This document shows positions 16,916 through 25,210 of a stretch of 64,000 nucleotides of DNA, in pieces (positions within the stretch are counted from its first letter, which is position 1; the number at the start of each line of letters is the position of its first letter). This DNA comes from Flavobacterium aquidurense (GTDB lineage: Bacteria > Bacteroidota > Bacteroidia > Flavobacteriales > Flavobacteriaceae). The stretch lies in assembly GCF_001404985.1 (NCBI RefSeq), contig NZ_JRLF01000015.1, forward strand, positions 124,001 to 188,000, written 5' to 3'. The notes under the pieces are model-generated. The model did not search any database, was not told the origin of the DNA, and was given only the letters and a program-made list of their open reading frames with translations. The position numbers were made by a program, and so were the translations under genes.

Positions 16916-17986
16916 TTACAATTTAAAGAAATCGGTTAGTATTTTGATATATAAATCGACTCCTTCTTCTATTTCGTTTACAAAAATAAATTCGTCTGCT
17001 GAATGTGAACGCAATGTTTCTCCTGGCCCTAGTTTTAAAGACTGACAGCTTAAAACGGATTGATCTGAAAGTGTTGGAGATCCATAAGTGGTTCTTCCTA
17101 AAGCGATTCCCGCCTGAACTAAACCATGTGCAACAGGAATTGACGATGCGTTTAAATGCATTGATCTTGGTGTTACTTCGGCATTTACGTTGGCTTTAAC
17201 CACTTCAAGAATTTCAGCATTTGTATAACGATCTGTTACGCGAATATCAACTACCAAATCACACTCTGAAGGCACTACATTATGTTGTTTTCCGGCACTA
17301 ATTTGCGTTACGGTCATTTTTACGGGACCTAAAACATCAGAGATTTTATCGAATTTATAGTTTTTAAACCATTCCATTACGGGAATTGATTTGTAAATTG
17401 AATTATCATCGTTTTGATGTGCGGCGTGGCTTGCAGTTCCTTTTACTTTTACGTCAAGAACTAACAAACCTTTCTCAGCAACAGCAAGTTGCATTAATGT
17501 TGGTTCGCCTACAATGGCGCAATCTAATTCTGGTAAATGTTTTAAAACGCTGTTTAAACCGTTTTTTCCGCTGCTTTCTTCTTCTGCCGAAGCTACAATT
17601 ACTATATTATAAGGCAGATTTTGATTTTCATAAAAGTGAACAAAAGTCGCTAATAACGAAACCAGACATCCTCCGGCATCATTACTTCCCAAACCGAATA
17701 ATTTACCGTCCTTTTCGATGGCTTTAAAAGGATCGTTGGTGTAAGCCTGATTTGGTTTTACGGTATCGTGATGTGAATTTAGTAAAAGTGTTGGTTTGTT
17801 TTCGTCGAAATATTTATTGAAAGCCCAAACATTATTATTTTCTCTTTTAAAAGGAATTTCATTTTGATTGAACCAATTTTCTATTAAAAGTGCCGTCTGG
17901 TCTTCTTCGCTTGAAAATGAAGGGGTTTCTATCAGGCTTTTTAATAGTGCTATGGCTTCTTTGGTAAGCGTTTCTATATTCTTCAT
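16916..17986 (-). CDS. argE: M20 family metallohydrolase, ArgE-type N-acyl-citrulline/ornithine deacylase
   Basis: 356 residues. Zinc-dependent aminoacylase of the M20 family. Metal and catalytic motifs: LLNSHHDTVKPN (His and Asp), GLGSNDAGGCLVSLL (bridging Asp), ASAEEESSGKNGL (catalytic Glu-Glu) and IVGEPTLMQLA, then a dimerisation domain (KGTASHAAHQNDDNSIYKS). In a pathway using ArgF' (acyl-ornithine transcarbamylase), this enzyme should release citrulline from N-acylcitrulline rather than ornithine from N-acetylornithine. The acyl group (acetyl or succinyl) is uncertain. Located between argB and argH in the cluster. Confidence 0.88.
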   Translation of the reverse strand: MKNIETLTKEAIALLKSLIETPSFSSEEDQTALLIENWFNQNEIPFKRENNNVWAFNKYFDENKPTLLLNSHHDTVKPNQAYTNDPFKAIEKDGKLFGLGSNDAGGCLVSLLATFVHFYENQNLPYNIVIVASAEEESSGKNGLNSVLKHLPELDCAIVGEPTLMQLAVAEKGLLVLDVKVKGTASHAAHQNDDNSIYKSIPVMEWFKNYKFDKISDVLGPVKMTVTQISAGKQHNVVPSECDLVVDIRVTDRYTNAEILEVVKANVNAEVTPRSMHLNASSIPVAHGLVQAGIALGRTTYGSPTLSDQSVLSCQSLKLGPGETLRSHSADEFIFVNEIEEGVDLYIKILTDFFKL

Positions 17987-18008
17987 AGTTGTGTAGGTTC
18001 TGCCGTTA

Positions 18009-18026
18009 TCCCGATAGCTATCGGGA
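18009..18026. repeat. Perfect 18-bp palindrome with TCCCGA arms
   Basis: TCCCGATAGCTATCGGGA in the gap between argB and the argE-like gene. Similar TCCCGA...TCGGGA arms occur at 27976-27991 and around 28136-28165. Confidence 0.8.
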
Positions 18027-18227
18027 CAAAGTCACGAAGTTTTTATTAAATCTGTGACATTTTTAATTTGCGCAAATTTCTTAAATTAAAATTTAAAAGT
18101 ACTGCGAAGCTCTCTTTTTTTGCCACTAATTGCAGTGATTTTCACAAATTATCTTTTTGTAAAAGATTTAAAATCAAAATAACTTTTTTATGTACTTCTA
18201 AAATTATTTTCTCTTTAAACAGAAAAA

Positions 18228-18260
18228 ATTAGTGTCAATTTGTGTAATTCGTGGCAATCT
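18228..18260 (+). repeat. Dispersed intergenic repeat (AATTTGTGTAATTCGTGG type)
   Basis: TTAGTGTCAATTTGTGTAAT followed by TCGTGGCAA. A reverse-complement copy with the same core lies at 61153-61187. Confidence 0.7.
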
Positions 18261-18262
18261 CT

Positions 18263-19039
18263 TTATAAAGTAATCGTTGTGTGCAGAACATCAGGATTTT
18301 GCAACATTTTATGATGCCCAATTTTGATTTTCTGAACACCTCTTGACAAACTATTGAAGCAATTATCCAGTTTTGGAATCATTCCGGAATGGATTACTTT
18401 TTCTTCTTTTAGTTTATTATAAAGTTTTTCGTTGATTTGAGTTATTACAGATGAATCGTCTTCTGAATCTTGCAAAACACCTTGTTTTTCGAAACAATAT
18501 GTCAATGTAACGTCAAAAACTTCAGACAATGCGATAGACAATTCGCTCGCAATAGTATCAGCATTTGTGTTTAATAATTGTCCGTTTTTATCGTGTGTGA
18601 TCGCGCAGAAAACGGGAACGATTCCTGTTTCTAATAAAGTGGCTAATAATTTGGTATTGACCAGTTTTACATCGCCCACAAATCCGTAATCGATTGTTGG
18701 ATGATTTCGTTTTGTAGATTGAATTAAATTTCCGTCAGCTCCAGAAAAACCAATTGCGTTATTGTCTTTGGCTTGCAATTGTGCTACAATATGTTTGTTG
18801 ATTTGTCCGGCGTAAATCATTACGACAACATCAAGCATTGGAGCATCAGTTATTCGGCGTCCGTCAATCATTTGCGGAACCAAACCAATGCTCTGCGCCA
18901 TTTTTGTAGCCGATTTTCCTCCGCCGTGAACTAAAACTTTATGTCCTTCGATTTTAGAAAAATCGGTTAAAAATTGTTCTAACTCGGTTGGATTATCGAT
19001 AATGTTTCCGCCAATTTTTATTAAAGTAACTTTTTTCAT
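18263..19039 (-). CDS. argB: Acetylglutamate kinase (N-acylglutamate kinase)
   Basis: About 258 residues from the ATG at 19039 (MKKVTLIKIGGNIID). It phosphorylates N-acyl-L-glutamate. Amino acid kinase motifs: TLIKIGGNI, VLVHGGGKSATKMA, the NTNADTIASELSIAL nucleotide-site region and HSGMIPKLDNCFNSL (the conserved 'GGMIPK' equivalent, here HSGMIPKL). The first Gly of GGM is replaced by Ser, common in the Bacteroidota branch. In Bacteroides a related enzyme is believed to act on N-succinylglutamate; specificity here is unknown. Located between argF' and the argE-like gene. Confidence 0.95.
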   Translation of the reverse strand: MKKVTLIKIGGNIIDNPTELEQFLTDFSKIEGHKVLVHGGGKSATKMAQSIGLVPQMIDGRRITDAPMLDVVVMIYAGQINKHIVAQLQAKDNNAIGFSGADGNLIQSTKRNHPTIDYGFVGDVKLVNTKLLATLLETGIVPVFCAITHDKNGQLLNTNADTIASELSIALSEVFDVTLTYCFEKQGVLQDSEDDSSVITQINEKLYNKLKEEKVIHSGMIPKLDNCFNSLSRGVQKIKIGHHKMLQNPDVLHTTITL

Positions 19040-19047
19040 GAGGTTCA

Positions 19048-19107
19048 AAGGTTCAGAGGAACAAAGGGACAAAGCTTAGATTCAGTATGTAAAAACCTCT
19101 GAACCTT
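19048..19107. repeat. Inverted repeat in the argF'-argB gap
   Basis: AAGGTTCAGAGG (19048-19059) and CCTCTGAACCTT (19096-19107) are perfect 12-bp arms, embedded in AAAG-type low-complexity repeats typical of flavobacterial intergenic DNA. Confidence 0.75.
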
Positions 19108-19128
19108 CAACTTTACACCTTTGTACCT

Positions 19129-20079
19129 TTATTTTAACTTCTTAAGAATCTTTTGTAAAACTAATTGTGCCGAATACGTTCTGTTATTCGCTTGCTGAAT
19201 TACGATTGAATTTTCGCTGTCGATCACTTCATCAGTTACAATTACGTTACGACGAACGGGAAGACAGTGCATGAATTTTCCGTTGTTGGTTAACGCCATT
19301 TTTTCGGCCGTAACCGTCCAATTTGGATCTATATTAGTTACTTTTCCGTAATCGTTGAAGTTACTCCAGTTTTTTACGTAAACGAAATCGGCATTTTCAA
19401 AAGCTTTGTTTTGATCGTATTCGATTTTGCAATCTTTGGTGATTTCAGGACTCAGCTCGTAACCTTCTGGATGCGTGATTACAAAATCCATATCTTTTTG
19501 CATTTGCATCATTTCTACGAATGAATTGGCAACGGCTTGTGGTAAAGCTTTCGGATGTGGCGCCCAGGACAAAACTACTTTTGGTTTGTGTTTTGTTTTG
19601 TATTCTTCCATTGTAATGGCATCTGCCAAAGATTGCATTGGGTGACGAACGGCACTTTCCATGTTTACGATTGGCACGGTTGCGTGTTTCAAAAATCCGG
19701 AAATAACGGTTTCTTGATAATCTTTTTCTTTGTCTACCAAACCTGCAAAAGCACGGATGGCGATAATATCACAATATTGAGAAACTACTTCTGCCGCTTC
19801 TTTGATATGTTCTGAAGCACCGGAATTCATAATTGCTCCGTCTTCGAACTCTAATGTCCAGCCTTCATTGGTAAAATTCATTACCATAACGTTCATTCCT
19901 AAGTTTATAGCAGCTTTTTGAGTACTCAAACGCGTTCTTAAACTCGGGTTGAAGAATAACATTCCTAAGGTTTTGTTTTTTCCTAAGTCTTGATTTTTAA
20001 GTGGGTTCTTTTTGATTTTTAACGCACTTTTTACCCATTTTGATAATGAGTCGATGTCTTTTATTGAAATATAATTCAT
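19129..20079 (-). CDS. argF': N-acylornithine carbamoyltransferase (AOTCase/SOTCase family)
   Basis: 316 residues. It transfers carbamoyl from carbamoyl phosphate to an N-acylated ornithine, giving N-acylcitrulline. Carbamoyl-phosphate motif FFNPSLRTRLSTQKAA, the WTLEFEDGAIM 80s loop and C-terminal HCLPVRRNV with the NRTYSAQ end are typical of the acyl-specific branch, not of ordinary ArgF. From memory, substrate choice depends on one residue before 'EH' in the 80s loop: Glu92 in Xanthomonas (acetyl) and Pro90 in Bacteroides (succinyl). Here the loop reads NSGASEHIKE and that place is Ser89, so the acyl group cannot be assigned. Between the GxxExxY insertion and argB. Confidence 0.93.
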   Translation of the reverse strand: MNYISIKDIDSLSKWVKSALKIKKNPLKNQDLGKNKTLGMLFFNPSLRTRLSTQKAAINLGMNVMVMNFTNEGWTLEFEDGAIMNSGASEHIKEAAEVVSQYCDIIAIRAFAGLVDKEKDYQETVISGFLKHATVPIVNMESAVRHPMQSLADAITMEEYKTKHKPKVVLSWAPHPKALPQAVANSFVEMMQMQKDMDFVITHPEGYELSPEITKDCKIEYDQNKAFENADFVYVKNWSNFNDYGKVTNIDPNWTVTAEKMALTNNGKFMHCLPVRRNVIVTDEVIDSENSIVIQQANNRTYSAQLVLQKILKKLK

Positions 20080-20105
20080 TTGTTTTTATTGTATTGTGTA
20101 TTTAG

Positions 20106-20156
20106 ACGCGGATTAAACTGATTCGCTATCGCGAAAACGCGGATAAAAACTGATTC
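20106..20156 (+). repeat. Left arm of about 50-bp inverted repeat flanking the GxxExxY gene
   Basis: The 31 bases 20120-20150 (GATTCGCTATCGCGAAAACG then CGGATAAAAAC) are the exact reverse complement of 20609-20639. With a few mismatches the match extends to about 50 bases (ACGCGGATTAAACTG outward and GATT inward). Each arm also has an internal TTCGC/GCGAA hairpin. Confidence 0.9.
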
Positions 20157-20164
20157 TTTTTTTT

Positions 20165-20554
20165 TTACTTTCTCACTTTTCTACTATTTTCGAAAACTTT
20201 CCGTCTAAATTCCGGTTTCTTTCCAAAATTCAACAACAAGCCTACTTCGCAGTTTGTGCCTCTTAAATAGTTTAATATTTGGTTTTCAAAAGCAGGACTA
20301 ATACTTTCTGCTGCTTTTAATTCAAGAATAACTAAATTTTCAACTATTAAATCTGCATAGTATTCTCCAACTTCGATTCCTTTATAATAAACTTGTATTT
20401 TCCTTTGACCTTCAACATTTAAACCTCTACTTTTTAATTCTAGATATAATGAGTTTAAATAAACTCTTTCTAAAAATCCATATCCTAATTCATTGTATAC
20501 CTCATAAAAAGTTTTAATAATAACATCGGTCAATTCCTCATGCAATAATTCCAT
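20165..20554 (-). CDS. GxxExxY family protein
   Basis: 129 residues, normal length for this family (TIGR04256 as I recall). The name motif is visible as GFLERVY (Gly-x-x-Glu-x-x-Tyr) after NELGY. Other conserved parts are YYADLIVENLVILELKAAESI, where the E/D...ELKA pattern looks like a PD-(D/E)xK nuclease core, and FENQILNYLRGTNCEVGLLLNFG. Function is unknown; the fold suggests a nuclease-like protein. It is inserted between proB and argF' and is bounded on both sides by a nearly perfect inverted repeat, so it looks like a discrete mobile unit rather than an arginine gene. Confidence 0.9.
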   Translation of the reverse strand: MELLHEELTDVIIKTFYEVYNELGYGFLERVYLNSLYLELKSRGLNVEGQRKIQVYYKGIEVGEYYADLIVENLVILELKAAESISPAFENQILNYLRGTNCEVGLLLNFGKKPEFRRKVFENSRKVRK

Positions 20555-20602
20555 TTTATCAATTTTGAATGAAATATACTATATTAAATTAAAACAAATA
20601 TA

Positions 20603-20653
20603 AAATCCGTTTTTATCCGCGTTTTCGCGATAGCGAATCCGTTTCATCGCGTT
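20603..20653 (-). repeat. Right arm of about 50-bp inverted repeat flanking the GxxExxY gene
   Basis: Contains GTTTTTATCCGCGTTTTCGC followed by GATAGCGAATC (20609-20639), the exact reverse complement of 20120-20150. The arm ends five bases before the proB stop codon. Confidence 0.9.
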
Positions 20654-20657
20654 ATAA

Positions 20658-21416
20658 TTAAACGATTTTGGTAAAAGGAATTTCGCCTTCTAATGCTTTT
20701 AAAATAAAATTATCATTTAATCCATTGACGATCCAGGTTTCGATGTTGGCTGCTTTTGCAATTGCAGCTGCTTCTATTTTTGATTGCATTCCACCTGTTC
20801 CGTGTGATGATTTCGATTCGCCGATTTCTTTTTCAAGCGTTTTTAAATCATTTACTAATTGAATCGTTTCCGGATTTTCATCATGAATAGAATCTTTGGT
20901 ATAAATTCCGTTCGTATTGGTGGCAATAATCAGAATATCAACATTTAGCAATACTGCTGTTAAAGCCGCTAATTTATCGTTATCTCCAAACCTGATCTCA
21001 TCTGTCGCAACAGTATCGTTTTCATTAATAATCGGAATGTAATTGTTCTCGACCAAAACATTAATTGTATTGACAATATTTACTTTAGATTGGTCTTTTT
21101 CGAAATCTGAATAAGACAATAAACATTGTGATGTCAATAATCCTAAATCGCTGAAATTCTCATGGAAAATCCGCATTAAATGTGGCTGACCAATTGAGGC
21201 TAAAGCTTGTTTTAATGCAATTTCTTTGCCTTTGCTTTCGAGCTTTACAAATTGCTTTGCTGCTGCGATTGCTCCGGAACTTACAATTACAAATTCGTAA
21301 TCTTTGTTTAGAGCAGCAATCTGCATTCCGAGGTCTTCAATCTTTCCCCGCGAAATATGATTGGTTTCTTTGGTTAAAGTATTACTTCCTATTTTTAATA
21401 AAATCCTTTTTTTCAT
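20658..21416 (-). CDS. proB: Glutamate 5-kinase, short form without PUA domain
   Basis: About 252 residues from the ATG at 21416 (MKKRILLKIGSNTLTKE). It phosphorylates glutamate to gamma-glutamyl phosphate for proline synthesis. Motifs: LLKIGSNTLT, FVIVSSGAIAAAKQ, IPIINENDTVATDEIRFGDND and SHGTGGMQSKIEAA. The C-terminal PUA domain of longer ProB proteins is absent, a common and functional form. Transcribed after proA and before the GxxExxY insertion. Placement in an arginine cluster joins the two glutamate-derived pathways. Confidence 0.96.
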   Translation of the reverse strand: MKKRILLKIGSNTLTKETNHISRGKIEDLGMQIAALNKDYEFVIVSSGAIAAAKQFVKLESKGKEIALKQALASIGQPHLMRIFHENFSDLGLLTSQCLLSYSDFEKDQSKVNIVNTINVLVENNYIPIINENDTVATDEIRFGDNDKLAALTAVLLNVDILIIATNTNGIYTKDSIHDENPETIQLVNDLKTLEKEIGESKSSHGTGGMQSKIEAAAIAKAANIETWIVNGLNDNFILKALEGEIPFTKIV

Positions 21417-21424
21417 TGTTACTG

Positions 21425-21606
21425 TTTTTGCCACGAAGACACTAAGGCACTAAGTTTTTTTTACCGCAAAGTTTTCAAAGCTTTATCTATAGTTAAATTC
21501 CAAATTTTTAAATTCCAAATTCCAATTCCTACTTTGTGATTAATAAAAAATCTTAAACTAGAAATCGTTAATCCTAAATCTAAAATCTGAACTCTAAAAT
21601 CTAAAA
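21425..21606. repeat. Degenerate repeats between proA and proB
   Basis: Holds GCCACGAAGACACTAAGGCA-type repeat words and several TCTAAAATCTGAACTCTAAA-type tandem words. No coding potential seen. Confidence 0.55.
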
Positions 21607-22800
21607 TTATCTAATTTGTCCTTCTCCGTAAACGTACCATTTGTTTGTTACCAAATGTTGCAAACCGATGGGTCCTCTTTGGTGTAACTTATCTGTGCTT
21701 ATCGCTAATTCTCCACCAAGACCAAATTGTCCGCCGTCTGTAAAACGGGTTGAAGCATTTTGATAAACGGCTGCAGTGTCAACGGCATCCATAAATTCTT
21801 GCGCTGCTTTATCGTCTCTGGTAATGATTACTGCCGAATGTCCTCCGCAATATTTATTTATTTTGTCGATTGCATTTTCTTCAGAATCAATGGTTCCGAT
21901 TACAATTTTATAATCTAAAAACTCTTCGTACCAGATATCTTCATTTTTGAGTGTTTCTGTGTCTTCAAAGCTTTTTAACGATTCATCAACGATTACTTCT
22001 ACATTAGATTCTTTTAAAGTCTCGATCAAAATAGCCGCAAAACCTTCAAAATTGGGTAATTTAGAATCTATTAAAACCTTATCGACTGCATTACAAGCTG
22101 ATATTTTTGATGTTTTAGCATTTAAAATAATTTTTAAAGCCAAATCAGTATCTGCTTTTTCATGAACGTAAACAAAATTGTTTCCGCGTCCGCTTACAAT
22201 TACCGGACAAGTGGCGTGTTGCTTGACAAACTCAATTAATTTTTCTCCTCCTCTTGGAACAATCAAATCTACTTTTTGAGTTGGTTTTTCTAAAAAAGCC
22301 TGAGTTTCTGTTCGATTATAATTCAAATACTCCACCCAATCTTTTGAAACTCCGTTTTCCTGTAAAGCCTGATGCCATAAATCAACAATTTTCAAGTTTG
22401 ATTTTAAAGCTTCTTTTCCTCCTTTTAATAAAATCTTATTTCCGGATTTAAAGGCAATTCCTCCCGCTTCGATTGTAACGTCCGGACGAGATTCATATAT
22501 AATTAGGATTGTTCCAAAAGCTGCTGTTTTATTCACCACTTTTATTCCATTATCATGAACAAAATGAAAACGCTCTACTCCAACCGGATCTTCTTGTGAA
22601 GCCAATTGGTTCAAAGATAAAATCATCTCGTCGACTTTTTTATCATCTACTTTCAGGCGTTCTTCCATCGCTAAATCTGAGCCGTCGTAATCAGCAAGAT
22701 CTTCCTGATTGGTGAGAATTATTTGACTCCGCTCCTGCTCGACCAGCTTTGCCATAGACCGCAAAACCAGATTGCGTTTTTCAATTGATAATGGATTCAT
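21607..22800 (-). CDS. proA: Gamma-glutamyl phosphate reductase
   Basis: 397 residues. NADPH-dependent reduction of gamma-glutamyl phosphate to glutamate semialdehyde. Aldehyde-dehydrogenase-superfamily motifs: IIYESRPDVTIEAGGIAFKSGN, IVPRGGEKLIEFV, and the catalytic Cys in NAKTSKISACNAVDKVLID. The C-terminal VYQNASTRFTDGGQFGLGGELAISTDKLHQRGP is diagnostic. Full length. It is upstream of proB, so the proline genes run A then B. Confidence 0.97.
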   Translation of the reverse strand: MNPLSIEKRNLVLRSMAKLVEQERSQIILTNQEDLADYDGSDLAMEERLKVDDKKVDEMILSLNQLASQEDPVGVERFHFVHDNGIKVVNKTAAFGTILIIYESRPDVTIEAGGIAFKSGNKILLKGGKEALKSNLKIVDLWHQALQENGVSKDWVEYLNYNRTETQAFLEKPTQKVDLIVPRGGEKLIEFVKQHATCPVIVSGRGNNFVYVHEKADTDLALKIILNAKTSKISACNAVDKVLIDSKLPNFEGFAAILIETLKESNVEVIVDESLKSFEDTETLKNEDIWYEEFLDYKIVIGTIDSEENAIDKINKYCGGHSAVIITRDDKAAQEFMDAVDTAAVYQNASTRFTDGGQFGLGGELAISTDKLHQRGPIGLQHLVTNKWYVYGEGQIR

Positions 22801-22857
22801 AATTTATAGTTGGTTGGTTGTTTTTTGGTTGTTTCTTTTGATCGAAACTTATTCATA

Positions 22858-22883
22858 CCTAACAGGTTTGGAAACCTGTCAGG
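22858..22883. repeat. CCTxACAGGTTT hairpin repeat
   Basis: CCTAACAGGTTTGGAAACCT continuing GTCAGG: an 11-13 bp stem with almost no loop in the argD-proA gap, resembling a dispersed flavobacterial intergenic repeat. Confidence 0.7.
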
Positions 22884-22903
22884 ATAATATACTTTGCGAT
22901 AAT

Positions 22904-24043
22904 TTAATTTTGAAGCTCTTCCAAACTTTCTTTTAAAGCTACAATAAAAGTGTCAATATCAGCTTTTTTTACTGTAAGTGGCGGCAAAATTCTTAATAGA
23001 TTTTTGTTGTTTGCACTTCCTGTAAAAATGTGTTTTTCGATGATTAATTTCTTTCTTAAAGCTGCTACATCAAAATCAAATTCTACTCCAAGCATTAATC
23101 CTTTTCCTTTTACCTGTTTGATTCCAGGAACTTCTTTGATTTTTTCTAAGAAATATTCGTAAACTTCATTTACATTTTTCTGTAAATCAAGCTTTTCAAT
23201 TACATCTAAAACTGCAATTCCTGCTGCACATGATAAGTGACTTCCGCCGAAAGTAGTTCCTAATAATCCGAAACTTGCTTCAAATTTTGGAGAAATTAAA
23301 ATAGCTCCAACCGGAAATCCGTTCCCCATTCCTTTTGCTACTGAAATAATATCAGCATTGATTCCGTGATGTTGGAAAGCGAAAAATTTTCCGCTTCTTC
23401 CGTATCCTGATTGTACTTCGTCTAAAATTAAAACAACATCGTGTTTTTTACATGCTTTTTCTAAAGCCTGAAAAAAATCTGTTGTTCCTTGGTCTAAACC
23501 TCCAACTCCTTGAATTCCTTCAATAATTACAGCTGTAACATCTCCTTTAGCTAATTCAGCTTCAACTAATTCAATTTGATTTAAAGGTAAAAAAGTAACT
23601 ACTTGTTGTGCATTAATTGGTGCAACAATTTTCTTGTTATCTGTAACGGCAACGGCTGCCGAAGTTCTTCCGTGGAAAGAATTATCAAAAGCGATAACTC
23701 TTGATTTTCCATTATGAAAAGAAGCTAATTTTAATGCATTTTCGTTTGCTTCAGCTCCAGAACTGCATAAAAACAATTCATAATCTTCTAATCCGGAAAG
23801 TTTACCTAATTTCTGAGCCAATTCAACCTGCAAAGGATTCTGAATTGCATTCGAATAAAATCCTAAATGATCTAATTGATTTTTTAGTTTCTCAACATAA
23901 TCAGGTTGCGTATGGCCAATTGAAATTACACCATGTCCGCTATATAAGTCTAAATATTCCACTCCGTTATTGTCTGTAATTGTGCAGTCTAATGCTTTTA
24001 CAGGAGTTATATCATAAAGTGGGTATACGTTAAATAAATTCAT
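22904..24043 (-). CDS. argD: Acetylornithine (acylornithine) aminotransferase
   Basis: 379 residues. Class III PLP-dependent aminotransferase converting N-acylglutamate semialdehyde to N-acylornithine. Motifs: LDLYSGHGVISIGH, LFCSSGAEANENALKLA, FHGRTSAAVAVTD, LILDEVQSGYGRSGKFFAFQHHGI and the PLP lysine in ISVAKGMGNGFPVGA. It follows argC and precedes proA. Full length and intact. Confidence 0.96.
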   Translation of the reverse strand: MNLFNVYPLYDITPVKALDCTITDNNGVEYLDLYSGHGVISIGHTQPDYVEKLKNQLDHLGFYSNAIQNPLQVELAQKLGKLSGLEDYELFLCSSGAEANENALKLASFHNGKSRVIAFDNSFHGRTSAAVAVTDNKKIVAPINAQQVVTFLPLNQIELVEAELAKGDVTAVIIEGIQGVGGLDQGTTDFFQALEKACKKHDVVLILDEVQSGYGRSGKFFAFQHHGINADIISVAKGMGNGFPVGAILISPKFEASFGLLGTTFGGSHLSCAAGIAVLDVIEKLDLQKNVNEVYEYFLEKIKEVPGIKQVKGKGLMLGVEFDFDVAALRKKLIIEKHIFTGSANNKNLLRILPPLTVKKADIDTFIVALKESLEELQN

Positions 24044-24128
24044 TTCTCTTAAAGTTAAATGTTATTTGTAAAATGCTGGATGTTTAAGTAAAGACGTTTA
24101 ACATCTCACTTTTAACTTTTTACAATTA
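24044..24128. repeat. Imperfect TGGATGTT / AACATCTCA inverted repeat, argC-argD gap
   Basis: AAAATGCTGGATGTT and AACATCTCACTTTT around 24069-24110 echo the perfect hairpin at 11787-11834. Confidence 0.5.
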
Positions 24129-25106
24129 TTAAAATCCGCTTGGTTTCAAATGTAAACCTGTGTTTTCTTCTAATCCGAACATTAAATTCATGTTTTGAAT
24201 CGCTTGTCCTGAAGCACCTTTGGTTAAGTTATCAATAATTGAAGTGATTAAAATCCGGTTTCCTTTTTTCAATAAACTAATGATACATTTGTTGGTTTGA
24301 ACGACTTGTTTCATGTTGATATTTGTCGTTGTAACGGTTACAAAAGGTTCATCTTTATAGAAATCCTCATATTTAGCAACCAAATCTTCCAAACTTTCTT
24401 CAGAAGTTGTATACAATGTTGCAAAAATTCCTCTTGTAAAATCACCTCTATTCGGAACAAAAATTAATTCATCTGAATAATTCGCTTGCAATTGATTTAC
24501 ACTTTGGTTAATTTCTCCCAAATGTTGGTGCTCAAAAGCTTTGTAATGCGACATATTATTGTTTCTCCAACTAAAGTGCGAAGTTTCAGCAAGACTTACT
24601 CCTGCTCCGGTACTTCCTGTTGTTGCGTTAATATGAACGTCATCATTAAGGAGGTTATTTTTCGCTAATGGCAACAAAGCCAACTGAATTGCCGTAGCAA
24701 AACAACCTGGATTTGCAATAAAATTTGCTTTTTTAATTGCTGCTTTATTCAATTCAGGTAATCCGTAAACGAATTCTTTTCCGTCAAAATTAGCGTCTTT
24801 CGTTAATCTGAAATCATTTCCTAAATCGATGATTTTTGTGTGCCCAGCGAATTTATTTTCTTGTAAAAATGAAATAGATTTTCCGTGGCCCAGACATAAA
24901 AAAACAACATTTACGTCAGGATTTACAACATCAGTAAAATTCATTTCAATATCTCCCATCAAATCATGGTGTGCCACAGAAAGTGGTTTTCCAGCATTTG
25001 TTGTACTGTAAACAAAATCGATGTTTACATTAGGATGATACATCAAGATTCTGATAAGTTCTCCGGCCGTGTAGCCTGAACCACCAATTATTCCGATATT
25101 AATCAT
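24129..25106 (-). CDS. argC: N-acetyl-gamma-glutamyl-phosphate reductase
   Basis: 325 residues. NADPH-dependent reduction of N-acylglutamyl phosphate to the semialdehyde. The Rossmann start IGIIGGSGYTAGELIRIL, the catalytic Cys in ANPGCFATAIQLALLP and the substrate region STGAGVSLAETSHFSWRNNN are intact. It follows the lipoprotein gene with a 104-base gap that holds an AGATTAGA/TCTAATCT hairpin. Confidence 0.97.
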   Translation of the reverse strand: MINIGIIGGSGYTAGELIRILMYHPNVNIDFVYSTTNAGKPLSVAHHDLMGDIEMNFTDVVNPDVNVVFLCLGHGKSISFLQENKFAGHTKIIDLGNDFRLTKDANFDGKEFVYGLPELNKAAIKKANFIANPGCFATAIQLALLPLAKNNLLNDDVHINATTGSTGAGVSLAETSHFSWRNNNMSHYKAFEHQHLGEINQSVNQLQANYSDELIFVPNRGDFTRGIFATLYTTSEESLEDLVAKYEDFYKDEPFVTVTTTNINMKQVVQTNKCIISLLKKGNRILITSIIDNLTKGASGQAIQNMNLMFGLEENTGLHLKPSGF

Positions 25107-25168
25107 AATTTTTATTTTTTTAGATATATTTTTAAATCGAATTCGATTCTTAATATCTTTTGTGTTTT

Positions 25169-25200
25169 AGATTAGAAAATTTTAAAAAGTTGTCTAATCT
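25169..25200. repeat. Hairpin in the gap between lipoprotein gene and argC
   Basis: AGATTAGA / TCTAATCT arms around an A/T-rich loop. It could be a weak terminator for read-through from argC's promoter side or an mRNA-processing hairpin; low confidence. Confidence 0.45.
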
Positions 25201-25210
25201 CCTAGTTTTT

